A DNA stretch of 64,000 nucleotides from Alicyclobacillus suci (GTDB taxonomy: Bacteria > Bacillota > Bacilli > Alicyclobacillales > Alicyclobacillaceae): positions 1 through 64,000 of the forward strand of contig NZ_JAFMTW010000014.1 in the NCBI RefSeq assembly GCF_017329615.1. The letters are read 5' to 3'. Numbering within the stretch: position 1 is the first letter of the stretch; each line of letters starts with the position of its first letter. Made by a program: the position numbers and the translations under genes. Under the pieces are notes generated by a model that was given only the letters and a program-made list of their open reading frames with translations, searched no databases and was not told the DNA's origin. Positions 52,425-60,662 of the stretch are shown piece by piece.

Positions 52425-53774
52425 ATGAGACTGCCTCGCACCTTGGCGTCTTTGCTCACGTTCACTATGATTATCGGACTGACAGGGTGTTCCGTAACAA
52501 GTAACAACGACACTGGTCAACCAGGAACCGGCCGGGGCAAAGCGGATTCACTGGGGACGTTCACCGGTGATCCTCGAACGTCATTAAAAGCTACACCGGC
52601 CGATACAGCCGGCCTCGTTCACCAAAAGCCAACCGATGCCAGCCTTCCTGCTACCGTATCCCTGGCAGCGCTCCAAAAAAGTAACACATTCTACAACATG
52701 GAGATGTTTGATGGAAATGTCGGCTATCGCTGGGGATATCTGCACGGCAATTTTGCCCTTGAACGAACAGAGAACGCCGGGGTAAACTGGTACTCCATCG
52801 CGTTGCCAAGAACCTTACCACTTGCGCAGTTAAATAAAGGTACCGGTGCGGTGGAGAATCCGACCGTGCAAGTGACAGGTGAAAATTCAATTTACGTATT
52901 CGCAGTCACCGGATCGACGCTCCTCAACTTGCATACAAACGATGCGGGGCATCATTGGACACAAACCTCCCTGCCTTTGCCCACGAGCGGTCTGCAACTG
53001 GAAAGCGTGAACTTGTTAGGCGACCAAGACGGGTTCATTTTGTTGAGGGGACAAGGCAAGGCGTCCGCCATTCACCAACTCTATCGTCTGCAAAACAACG
53101 CGACGACCGCAGTCGCACTACATGTTTCCGGCAATGGGAAAGATGCCGGCCTTCCTGCAAGCGCACAAGCCGTCGTTCACTTTACCAATCCACAAGACGG
53201 TTGGTTGGTCGCTGTCACGACGGACGGGAACGTGCACTTGTACGATTCGCACAACGGAGGCAACACCTGGACTGCATCGACGTTCCACACCCCCCCTGGA
53301 CTCACGGGCTTCAAGGCTGTTCGCGTGTACGAACCATCGCGGTTGGAACAAGAGGGGAACTTTCTCGTCCGGTATGCTAGGCCAACGAACAAAGGTACAC
53401 AATATCATCTTGTTATGTTCCGCTCCGTCAACGGCGGCAACAAATTTACAACGCGTGTCGAAGACCCGCTATTTGACGCCGTCTCCGACTACATGGGCAA
53501 TCCCGTCTCGTTCCTGAACCAGGACTATGCGTTCGCCATCAATGACCAACGACTCGTCGCTTCGTGGGACGGTGGCATGACATGGCGCACCATTCACTCG
53601 TCGTCCCTGGAGACCACGCTAAACGCATACCCACGTGTGCTAGCGACGGACTTCGAATCAGACACGTTAGGTTACTTGCTGCTTCAAACCGCAAATTATC
53701 AGCGCACGGCATTTGTCAAAGTGACGTTGAACGGGACGAGTTCGTGGGCAAATGCACAGGTCGTCAGTCACTAA
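52425..53774 (+). CDS. lipoprotein with BNR/Ycf48-like repeats, second paralogue
   Basis: 449 residues. A signal of 22 residues ends at the lipobox LTGC. A Ser/Thr/Asp-rich linker follows, then propeller-type repeats: ERTENAGVNWYS, HTNDAGHHWTQ, DSHNGGNTWTA, RSVNGGNKFTT and ASWDGGMTWRT. Layout and motif GYRWGYLHGNFALERT match GFAWGYVGHTFKLYKT in the lipoprotein at 41.7 kb. The start at 52425 has AGGAGG 8 nt upstream; the frame open from 52185 lacks family features. Expected outside the membrane; function unknown. Confidence 0.82.
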   Translation: MRLPRTLASLLTFTMIIGLTGCSVTSNNDTGQPGTGRGKADSLGTFTGDPRTSLKATPADTAGLVHQKPTDASLPATVSLAALQKSNTFYNMEMFDGNVGYRWGYLHGNFALERTENAGVNWYSIALPRTLPLAQLNKGTGAVENPTVQVTGENSIYVFAVTGSTLLNLHTNDAGHHWTQTSLPLPTSGLQLESVNLLGDQDGFILLRGQGKASAIHQLYRLQNNATTAVALHVSGNGKDAGLPASAQAVVHFTNPQDGWLVAVTTDGNVHLYDSHNGGNTWTASTFHTPPGLTGFKAVRVYEPSRLEQEGNFLVRYARPTNKGTQYHLVMFRSVNGGNKFTTRVEDPLFDAVSDYMGNPVSFLNQDYAFAINDQRLVASWDGGMTWRTIHSSSLETTLNAYPRVLATDFESDTLGYLLLQTANYQRTAFVKVTLNGTSSWANAQVVSH

Positions 53775-53846
53775 CGACGGCGCTGACGATTTGCATCAAA
53801 AGGCGAGAAGTCAACCCTGAAATCAACTTTGAAGGAGGAACGCTTC

Positions 53847-54119
53847 ATGCCACAACCACCACTCACCATCCATGAAGCCATGGAAGTACACGAGTTGCTA
53901 AACTTCGAGACGATTTGCGCGATGAAAGCAAAGGGCATGGAGGGTCTCGTCACAGATAGAGCGCTCAAAGCAGTGATGGAACAATTCTTACAACAGTCCG
54001 TTCAGGCAATTGCGGAATTGCAACCACTCTTAGCGGGGTTACCACTATCAGGTAACCACCCTCCTTCCATGCTCCAACAGACGCCGATGCCCCCAACGCA
54101 AAATGCGGAGGTGAAATGA
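53847..54119 (+). CDS. CotF-like spore coat protein, short form (YraF type)
   Basis: 90 residues. IHEAMEVHELLNFETICAMKAKGMEGLV followed by LKAVMEQFLQQSVQAIAELQPLL is the short helical pattern of YraF/YraD-like coat proteins. AAGGAGG lies 8 nt before the ATG at 53847. It stands directly before a second CotF-like gene and a zinc alcohol dehydrogenase, the same association as the yra/adhB cluster of B. subtilis. Probably a spore coat component. Confidence 0.75.
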   Translation: MPQPPLTIHEAMEVHELLNFETICAMKAKGMEGLVTDRALKAVMEQFLQQSVQAIAELQPLLAGLPLSGNHPPSMLQQTPMPPTQNAEVK

Positions 54120-54122
54120 AGC

Positions 54123-54512
54123 ATGGCAAACATGGATACCAACATGGATACCAAGAAAGTCGACTTAGACATCGAACGTTTTAGCAATTTGATACCGCTC
54201 GCCAATCAATCTGCAGCGCTTGAATGTCTACTCACCATCAAAAGTGGGGTTCGCAACTACGCCATCGCACTGACCGAATGTGCCACGCCTGAAGTTCGAA
54301 CCACCGTTCGCAACCAATTGAACGCCCTGCTCGATATGCACGAAAAGCTCAGTGAACTGATGATTCGCAAGGGTTGGCTACAACCGCACAACCCCGCACA
54401 ACAGTTTCAAATGGACATTCAAACAGCACAGATAACGCAATCTATTTGTAAATTGCCACTCTTCCGCGACCGGACGCCGATTCTCGAAACATTCGATACT
54501 CCACAACACTGA
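54123..54512 (+). CDS. CotF-family spore coat protein (YraG/YraD type)
   Basis: 129 residues; ALECLLTIKSGVRNYAIALTECATPEVRTTVRNQLN and HEKLSELMIRKGWLQPHN are CotF landmarks, with two long helices carrying the ferritin-like pattern. It begins 3 nt after the preceding coat gene, with GGAGGTGA upstream, and adhB follows after 9 nt, so the three genes form an operon. Expected in the spore coat; sporulation-specific expression is inference because no sigma-E or sigma-K promoter is clear. Confidence 0.8.
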   Translation: MANMDTNMDTKKVDLDIERFSNLIPLANQSAALECLLTIKSGVRNYAIALTECATPEVRTTVRNQLNALLDMHEKLSELMIRKGWLQPHNPAQQFQMDIQTAQITQSICKLPLFRDRTPILETFDTPQH

Positions 54513-54521
54513 GGAGAGACC

Positions 54522-55661
54522 ATGATGAAGGCAGTAACGTATCAAGGCATGAAACATGTACAAGTGAAAGAAGTCCCTGATCCCAAAATTGAAAAACCAG
54601 ACGACATGATTATTCGCGTCACCAGTTCTGCTATCTGTGGATCAGATTTACACCTCATCCATGGCATGATTCCTGGGCTACCGAAAAACTACGTCATTGG
54701 CCACGAACCGATGGGGATTGTCGAAGAGGTTGGCCCAGAGGTCACAAAATTAAAGAAAGGCGACAGAGTCATCATCCCGTTTAACGTCGCTTGCGGCGAA
54801 TGCTTTTACTGCACGCACCACCTGGAAAGCCAATGCGAACGCGCAAACCCATATGAGGACACCGGCGGCTTCTTCGGCTATTCCCATACCACGGGTGGCT
54901 ATGCCGGCGGGCAAGCGGAATATCTGCGCGTCCCCTTTGCCAATTTCACATCGTTTCGCCTCCCCGACGACTGCGAACTCGAGGACGAACGACTCGCACT
55001 CATCGCGGACGCCATGACGACTGCCTACTGGAGCGCTGATAACGCAGGAATTCAGGACGGGGACACTGTCATCGTGCTCGGATGCGGACCCGTCGGCCTG
55101 CTTACCCAAAAGTTCGCCTGGCTAAAGGGCGCCAAGCGCGTAATTGCCGTCGACTACCTCAACTACCGACTAGAACACGCAAAACGCACGAACAACGTGG
55201 AAATCGTCAACTTTGAGCAACAAAAAAGTACCGGTGCCTACCTCAATGAACTGACGAAGGGCGGTGCCGATGTCGTGATTGACTGCGTGGGAATGGACGG
55301 AAAAATGACGCCAGTCGAGATGATAGAGACCGCGTTGAAACTGCAAGGAGGAACCCTTTCAGCCATCGAAATCGCGACAGAAGCTGTACGGCGCGGCGGT
55401 ACGATTCAGGTGACGGGCGTGTATGGCATGCGCTACAACGGATTTCCGCTCGGGCATATCATGAACCGCAACGTAAACTTACGCACCGGTCAAGCCCCGG
55501 TTGTCCACTACATGCCGTACATGTACGAGCTGATAAGCTCTGGGAAGGTTGATCCCGGTGACATCATCACACACAAATTACCACTGGAGCAGGCGCACCA
55601 CGGTTACGAGATCTTCGATTCGAAAAGCGACGGATGCATTAAAGTAATTCTCAAGCCATAA
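54522..55661 (+). CDS. adhB: zinc-dependent alcohol dehydrogenase, AdhB-like
   Basis: 379 residues. Catalytic zinc ligands are in SSAICGSDLHL, GHEPMGIVEEVG and the later Asp/Cys, structural zinc in CGECFYC followed by C (SQCERANPY), and the NAD-binding VIVLGCGPVGLLTQKFA. The insertion of about 30 residues after SQCERANPYEDTGGFFGY is typical of the glutathione-independent formaldehyde dehydrogenase-like branch. In B. subtilis adhB sits among CotF-like genes, as here. Substrate unproven. Confidence 0.88.
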   Translation: MMKAVTYQGMKHVQVKEVPDPKIEKPDDMIIRVTSSAICGSDLHLIHGMIPGLPKNYVIGHEPMGIVEEVGPEVTKLKKGDRVIIPFNVACGECFYCTHHLESQCERANPYEDTGGFFGYSHTTGGYAGGQAEYLRVPFANFTSFRLPDDCELEDERLALIADAMTTAYWSADNAGIQDGDTVIVLGCGPVGLLTQKFAWLKGAKRVIAVDYLNYRLEHAKRTNNVEIVNFEQQKSTGAYLNELTKGGADVVIDCVGMDGKMTPVEMIETALKLQGGTLSAIEIATEAVRRGGTIQVTGVYGMRYNGFPLGHIMNRNVNLRTGQAPVVHYMPYMYELISSGKVDPGDIITHKLPLEQAHHGYEIFDSKSDGCIKVILKP

Positions 55662-55665
55662 CCTT

Positions 55666-55705
55666 CCGGCATGGCACTGACGCACGATGGACAGTGCCAT
55701 GCCGG
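55666..55705. terminator. strong hairpin between adhB and the MFS gene
   Basis: CCGGCATGGCACTG / CAGTGCCATGCCGG, a perfect 14-bp stem with a 12-nt loop. The T-run is weak (ACTCTATTATT), but the location between two convergent genes fits a terminator. Confidence 0.65.
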
Positions 55706-55747
55706 ACTCTATTATTAGAAAACCTTTGTGCATATGCCAGAGGGCGT

Positions 55748-56977
55748 TTACGGATTATCCGCCAGCGTTTCCAGCGCACTATCTCGCCTCATCCATAACC
55801 AACAGCTTAAACTTACCAACGTGACGACCACGGCCATCCCACCAATCACTATCGACGGCCTCCCCCCAAGCAAGATTGACGCATTACCGGCGACAAATCC
55901 ACCGAGCGGTACCGAAACCGAGATCACCGCAGCGCGGATGCCGAAGACGGCACCTCGAACTCGCGTGGGAACTGTTCGTTGAATGATAGCGCGGAACATC
56001 GGTGGCACCATGCCGAAGACTGTGCCACCTAAGAAGGTCGGGATAGCGATGTCAAACAACTGACCACGCGCAAAAAAGTACGAACTCATACACAGGCCAA
56101 ACATCCCGATAAGCCATAGTGGCCAAGATGGATGGCGCAGTCTTCGACCTTGCCAACTATAAAAGCAAGCGGCAATCCCCATCCCCAATGCCTGCAGACC
56201 AATGAGCATCCCGAGACGCGTAACCGGTTGGAAAAACTGCCGTTGAACCATCGTCGGAAGGGCTATATCGATGACACCGTAGGCAAAGTTGAGTACAAAC
56301 GCCAACGCAGTGACCACAAGGACAACTCGATGGGCGAAGAGATACTTTGCCCCCATCTGCAACGACTGCCACCAAGCGCCATATGGCGCCTTCGCCCGAG
56401 TCTCGGTCAGGAGCGTAGGAACCTTTAAGCAGTGAATGGCCAAAGCAGCGGCAACAAACGTCCAGGCGTCCACGAGTAATGCCGCTGGTGAACCGACAAC
56501 GGTAATCAGCCAACTCCCCACCAGCGGGCCGGCGAATACCCCCGCCTGAAATACAAGTTCCCCCATCCCGTTCGCACGTTCCAATTGGTCGTCGGCGACA
56601 AGCACAGGGACAAACACCATCCATGCGAGTTCAGTGAATGGCGCGATGAGGCCGGCCATCAGGAGTAAACAAAGCCATATCCAGACCGGCGACACAAACA
56701 TCACACAAACCGCGAGAGCGGTCCAGATGATAGCTAACGTCAAACTGGCGAAGACAGCCAAACGCTTCACCGGAAATCTATCAAATAGTGCACCGGCGAT
56801 GCAATTTGCACCCGCGACACAAACACCATACCCGAACGACAGAACAGAAGCCCATTCAATACCATTTGGGCGCGACAACACGGCCCAAGTACAAGCCATC
56901 CACCCGGCTTGATTCCCCAGTTCCGACACACCGTCGGCAAGGACGAGTTGCCAGAACCATCGCGATAGTCGAACCAT
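55748..56977 (-). CDS. MFS transporter, macrolide-efflux-like
   Basis: About 409 residues with 12 membrane segments; GALFDRFPVKRLAVFAS is the loop 2-3 motif and PVLVADDQLERANGMGELVFQAGVFAGPLVGSWL the family segment of MefE/EntS-type exporters. GAGGTG lies 10 nt before the ATG at 56977; the GTG at 56983 is only 4 nt from it. Likely drug or metabolite export. Confidence 0.85.
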   Translation of the reverse strand: MVRLSRWFWQLVLADGVSELGNQAGWMACTWAVLSRPNGIEWASVLSFGYGVCVAGANCIAGALFDRFPVKRLAVFASLTLAIIWTALAVCVMFVSPVWIWLCLLLMAGLIAPFTELAWMVFVPVLVADDQLERANGMGELVFQAGVFAGPLVGSWLITVVGSPAALLVDAWTFVAAALAIHCLKVPTLLTETRAKAPYGAWWQSLQMGAKYLFAHRVVLVVTALAFVLNFAYGVIDIALPTMVQRQFFQPVTRLGMLIGLQALGMGIAACFYSWQGRRLRHPSWPLWLIGMFGLCMSSYFFARGQLFDIAIPTFLGGTVFGMVPPMFRAIIQRTVPTRVRGAVFGIRAAVISVSVPLGGFVAGNASILLGGRPSIVIGGMAVVVTLVSLSCWLWMRRDSALETLADNP

Positions 56978-57277
56978 CTTCACTTTTCACCTCGTGTGGC
57001 GCCCCCACTGGGACGCAATCCGCGAGAATCGCCAACGCCTTTCGACCATAACGAAGAGCGATTCCTGCTTATTTTTTAACCGTGAGGACGACCCACGAGG
57101 CATTAACCTGGCAACACGTTTGCTACAATGTTTGGCACCATGGCTCACTCCATAAATTCAATACACTCATTATACGTAGTATTCCAATGATGCCAACGAA
57201 AAGTTGCGTGACTGCCATGTCTGTCGTGCGCCAGGGCTTGTCCGCCAAAGGAGCACCTGACCGGTGCTCCATCGTCA
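56978..57277. other. 300-nt region without a gene upstream of the MFS gene
   Basis: Apart from the yjcZ terminator (57247-57270) I see no ORF, RNA gene or clear promoter here. Confidence 0.4.
57247..57270 (-). terminator. terminator of the yjcZ-like gene
   Basis: GGAGCACC / GGTGCTCC with a 5-nt loop, followed by TTT on the minus strand, 8 nt past the stop. Confidence 0.6.
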
Positions 57278-57391
57278 TTAGTAAGCTGCTGTGCCTGCAC
57301 CGCCAAATGCTGGTACAAGCAAGAAGAACAAGACGAAGATAATCAGAAACACAACTGCCCACTGTGTGTAACCGCCAAAAACACCGTACAT
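57278..57391 (-). CDS. YjcZ-family sporulation peptide
   Basis: 37 residues: MYGVFGGYTQWAVVFLIIFV, then LFFLLVPAFGGAGTAAY. The short Gly/Tyr-rich start and single hydrophobic helix are the YjcZ family pattern, seen in many copies in spore formers. TGAGGAGG lies 5-6 nt before the ATG and a sigma-E-like promoter lies 25 nt upstream of the start. Mother-cell expression and location in the spore envelope are inferred from family and promoter. Confidence 0.85.
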   Translation of the reverse strand: MYGVFGGYTQWAVVFLIIFVLFFLLVPAFGGAGTAAY

Positions 57392-57415
57392 GATATGACC
57401 TCCTCAAGTGAAGAT

Positions 57416-57444
57416 GGTGTATCTTACGCAGAAAGGTCATATGC
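57416..57444 (-). promoter_or_regulatory. possible sigma-E promoter for the yjcZ-like gene
   Basis: GCATATG (57444-57438), 14 nt, GATACACC (57423-57416) on the minus strand, versus KMATATT-N14/15-CATACAMT: 6 of 7 and 6 of 8 matches. Confidence 0.5.
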
Positions 57445-57632
57445 GGATGGGCGAACACCACAAATTCATGGAATCTGTGCACGTGCCCGGCTTTCACGGC
57501 GTGTCCAAAATACCCGAAGTTTCAACGAAGATTACGTTATCAACGTAGGGAAAGTGCGGCACGATAAAAAGGAATCTGACGGTTCATGTCAAATTCCCAG
57601 TCAAACACGTGTCGATAAGGATGATTTACTGG

Positions 57633-57938
57633 ATGGATACCCGCTTGCTCGAAGTGCATTTGGTACAGGAAGAAAATAAAATCGAGTTGCGCATGGCCTA
57701 TGCCAATCTGCCAAACATTCGCGCCATCATCGAAACAAACAAGGGATTTGCGTTACAGCCGCCTGTCAATGGCGCCACGGGCCAGACCTTCGACGAATTG
57801 GCGCCAACAGACGAAGTCGCGCAAATGGTGCGTATCGTCCGGGGTACGTATGAAGACTCCATCGACGGTGCAGATGCGTTAATCGAGCAAATCCGCGCCC
57901 GCTACTCGGAAGACGAGTTGGAGATTTATTTGATTTAA
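57633..57938 (+). CDS. conserved-looking small protein of unknown function
   Basis: 101 residues, start at MDTRLLEVHL with AAGGA 11 nt upstream; an earlier ATG at 57621 is directly beside that site and less likely. Composition is normal for a soluble protein: beta strand (LLEVHLVQEENKIELRMAY), then NLPNIRAIIETNKGFAL and an acidic C-terminal helix pair ending LIEQIRARYSEDELEIYLI. No family recognised. Isolated gene between yjcZ and the DUF2071 gene. Confidence 0.6.
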   Translation: MDTRLLEVHLVQEENKIELRMAYANLPNIRAIIETNKGFALQPPVNGATGQTFDELAPTDEVAQMVRIVRGTYEDSIDGADALIEQIRARYSEDELEIYLI

Positions 57939-58245
57939 TGCGTCATCACTGCTCCATGCATGATATTCCATGCAAGGCCGCTCCTGGTTGCACATCAGCA
58001 GTCATTCCCGCCTTGCGATGGGTTGCAATGAATCAACCAGGAATCGGCTTTGTAATTCCGGAGTCGGTACCATGCAGGTGGCTTGTTTGCCAACCACCGA
58101 CCAATGTCAGTGCCCCCTGCGACGAAAGCGGTGCAAATCGAAACTTTGCCGATGCCATGTTTGCGAATTCGTTCACGCCAAGTATTTACTCAAGTTTAAC
58201 GAATGTCTGGGCACCTTAGAGATAGTGCGCTAGGAGGGTCAAGAC
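57939..58245. other. 307-nt gene-free region before the DUF2071 gene
   Basis: Short frames only, none with a ribosome site. TAGGAGGGTC at its end belongs to the DUF2071 gene. No promoter of good quality seen. Confidence 0.4.
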
Positions 58246-58992
58246 ATGCAACATTCGTCCGAAACACACCGCCAATACGACTTACCAGACAGGCCATGGT
58301 TCCTGCACCAGACGTGGGAGAACGTCCTATTTGCACACTGGCCGGTCAAAAAGGACGTTCTGGAACCTTTCATCCCCCGCAACCTGCAATTGGACACCTA
58401 TCATGACTCCGCTTGGATTAGCCTATTGTCGTTCTTCGTGGACAATCTGCATCCCCGCGCGCATCCCCGCGCGATGGTGCCGTTTCCGGGCATCCGCGCA
58501 TTTCCGGAGGTGAACCTGCGAACCTATGTCACGCGTTTTGACCGACCAGGCGTATGGTTTTTTAGTCTCGACGCAGGCAACGCCCTCGCCGTCGCGTTGG
58601 CACGACGTTTTTTCCGGCTCCCGTACTACCGCGCTAAAGTTCACTTCGAGCGCGGTAGTACGGGAGCCCACGTATCGCTGACGCGCTGTCACCCTAAACA
58701 CCCCCCCTATCAACTGGACGTAAACTACAGAGCCACCTCCGACGTATTTGAATCACAGAAAGGTTCCCTGACATCGTGGCTGACCGATAGGTACTGCCTG
58801 TTCACAACCGCTCACGGCCGTCTCTATCGAGGCGATATTCACCACCGCCCTTTTGCGTTACAGGAGGCAGAAGCCACTTTTCGCACCAATACCCTTATAA
58901 CTTCTTTGTGCGAGTCTCCTCTAACCCCGCCACGCCTACACTATACCCAGCAACAGCACGTCCATATTTGGCCTTTGGTGATAGACGAGTAA
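58246..58992 (+). CDS. DUF2071 (YqjF-like) protein
   Basis: 248 residues. WENVLFAHWPVKKDVLEPFIPRNLQLDTYHDSAWISLLSFFVDNLHPR is the N-terminal signature, followed by FPEVNLRTYVTRFDRPGVWFFSLDAGNALAVALAR and RFFRLPYYRA. Function of the family is unknown; the fold is of the acetoacetate decarboxylase type. TAGGAGGG lies before the ATG. A perfect 20-bp inverted repeat lies inside the gene at codons for LPYYRA and ERGSTGA. Confidence 0.88.
   Translation: MQHSSETHRQYDLPDRPWFLHQTWENVLFAHWPVKKDVLEPFIPRNLQLDTYHDSAWISLLSFFVDNLHPRAHPRAMVPFPGIRAFPEVNLRTYVTRFDRPGVWFFSLDAGNALAVALARRFFRLPYYRAKVHFERGSTGAHVSLTRCHPKHPPYQLDVNYRATSDVFESQKGSLTSWLTDRYCLFTTAHGRLYRGDIHHRPFALQEAEATFRTNTLITSLCESPLTPPRLHYTQQQHVHIWPLVIDE
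58616..58668. repeat. perfect 20-bp inverted repeat inside the DUF2071 gene
   Basis: Arms 58616-58635 and 58649-58668 are exact complements (left arm GGCTCCCGTACTACCGCGCT) with a 13-nt loop. No terminator-like T-run follows. Confidence 0.95.
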
Positions 58993-59038
58993 ATCGCGTC
59001 ATCACACACAACATCCAACAACCCAAGGAGGCAAATCG

Positions 59039-60574
59039 ATGAAGGCGCATCACAGCACAAACGCACTACCAGAAGAGTCCAAACCATTTTGGCGAGAAGG
59101 CGTCGAGATGCCAACGTTCAGTCCACTTGACGAAGATATCCACGTCGATGTTGCGATTGTAGGCGGTGGCATCACAGGCGTCACAGCCGCGTACCTGCTC
59201 ATAAGAGAGGGGGTCAGCGTCGCACTATTGGAAGCGGACAGGCTCCTTTGTGGATCCACCGGCCACACCACCGCGAAACTCACCGCGCAGCACAACTTAT
59301 TTTACGACGAACTCATCTCGCATGGGGGACTTGACAAGGCCCAACGTTACTACGAGTCAAACCAACGAGCCATTGACTTTGTCCAATCCACTGCAACAGA
59401 GCTTAATGTGGATTGCGAATTTCAATTTGAAGACGCGTACGTTTTCGCGACGACAGCAAAGTCTGCGCAAAGAATCGAAAAGGAATATCAAGCCTACCAG
59501 AAACTTCAAATCCCTGGTGACATCACCGACACCATCCCGCTTCATATCCCTATCCACAACGCTATCCGAATGTCCCATCAAGCCCAATTTCACCCGTTAA
59601 AATTTCTCGCGGCACTCGTTCATGAAATTCAGGAAAAAGGTGCGCGTATTTTCGAACAAACGGTCGCAGTCGACGTGACATACGACAACGCTCCAGCCAT
59701 CATCACGAGAACTGGACATCGAGTTACTGCGCGAAAAATTCTAGCCTGCTCCCACTATCCGTTCTATAGCGGCCAAGGTTACTATTTCGCACGGATGTAC
59801 GCTGAACGCGCATATGTTCTCGCAGCCAAGACAAAAACAGACTACCCCGCGGGCATGTATATTTGTGCGGAAAGCCCGGCGAGATCGCTGCGAAGTGCCC
59901 GTGTACATGGTGAACCGGTGGTACTCATTACCGGCGATGGACACCGGACAGGACAAGGACCGGATACGTTCACACACTATAAAAACCTACAGGCATTTGG
60001 TGAACAGGTCTTCGGCGCGATGGATATCCTCTACCGCTGGTCAAATCAAGATCTCTACACACTCGACAAAATCCCATACATCGGTGAAATTGCAAACGTC
60101 CATCCGAACGTGCTCGTGGCCACTGGGTACAAGAAGTGGGGCATGTCGTCCGGTATTGTCGCAGCGCATATTCTGCGCGATTTAGCGCTCGGCCGTGACA
60201 ACCCATACGCAGATTTGTATCATCCTGGCAGGTTTTACGCGGACCCGAGTCTGCGCAAGTTTCTTATGCACAATGGCACCGTGACAGCCCATTTAATCAA
60301 AGGGAAACTACAAATTCCCGCGCACCATCCAGATGACCTCGTGGTCGGTGAAGGGTCGGTCGTTACGTACAACGGACACCGCGCTGGTGCGTACAAAGAC
60401 GAGCAAGGAACCATTTATCTCGTCGATACCACCTGTACCCACATGGGCTGTGAAGTCAACTGGAACCACGCCGAGCGCACTTGGGATTGCCCCTGCCATG
60501 GATCCCGCTTTACCTACACTGGAGACGTCGTCCAGGGCCCGGCAAAGAAACCGCTCGAACGACTCGACGAGTAA
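59039..60574 (+). CDS. FAD-dependent oxidoreductase with C-terminal Rieske domain (YhfW-like)
   Basis: 511 residues. DVAIVGGGITGVTAAYLLIREG binds FAD in a DadA/glycine-oxidase-type domain. The C-terminal 90 residues hold a Rieske 2Fe-2S centre with CTHMGC and CPCHGSRF, giving all four Cys/His ligands. B. subtilis YhfW has this architecture; substrate unknown. AAGGAGG lies 7 nt before the ATG. The two redox sites suggest electrons from an amine or other small molecule pass through flavin to the cluster. Confidence 0.92.
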   Translation: MKAHHSTNALPEESKPFWREGVEMPTFSPLDEDIHVDVAIVGGGITGVTAAYLLIREGVSVALLEADRLLCGSTGHTTAKLTAQHNLFYDELISHGGLDKAQRYYESNQRAIDFVQSTATELNVDCEFQFEDAYVFATTAKSAQRIEKEYQAYQKLQIPGDITDTIPLHIPIHNAIRMSHQAQFHPLKFLAALVHEIQEKGARIFEQTVAVDVTYDNAPAIITRTGHRVTARKILACSHYPFYSGQGYYFARMYAERAYVLAAKTKTDYPAGMYICAESPARSLRSARVHGEPVVLITGDGHRTGQGPDTFTHYKNLQAFGEQVFGAMDILYRWSNQDLYTLDKIPYIGEIANVHPNVLVATGYKKWGMSSGIVAAHILRDLALGRDNPYADLYHPGRFYADPSLRKFLMHNGTVTAHLIKGKLQIPAHHPDDLVVGEGSVVTYNGHRAGAYKDEQGTIYLVDTTCTHMGCEVNWNHAERTWDCPCHGSRFTYTGDVVQGPAKKPLERLDE

Positions 60575-60586
60575 TCGTCTACACAT

Positions 60587-60639
60587 AAAATGCCTGATTC
60601 GGCGGTGGACACCTTCGTGCCACGCCGCCGGAATCAGGC
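60587..60639. terminator. terminator between the Rieske oxidoreductase and the YhcX-like gene
   Basis: GCCTGATTCGGCGG / CCGCCGGAATCAGGC stem with one bulge and a long loop. On the minus strand it is followed by ATTTTA; convergent genes share it. Confidence 0.7.
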
Positions 60640-60662
60640 AAAAAGACAATGTGCCATCCGCG

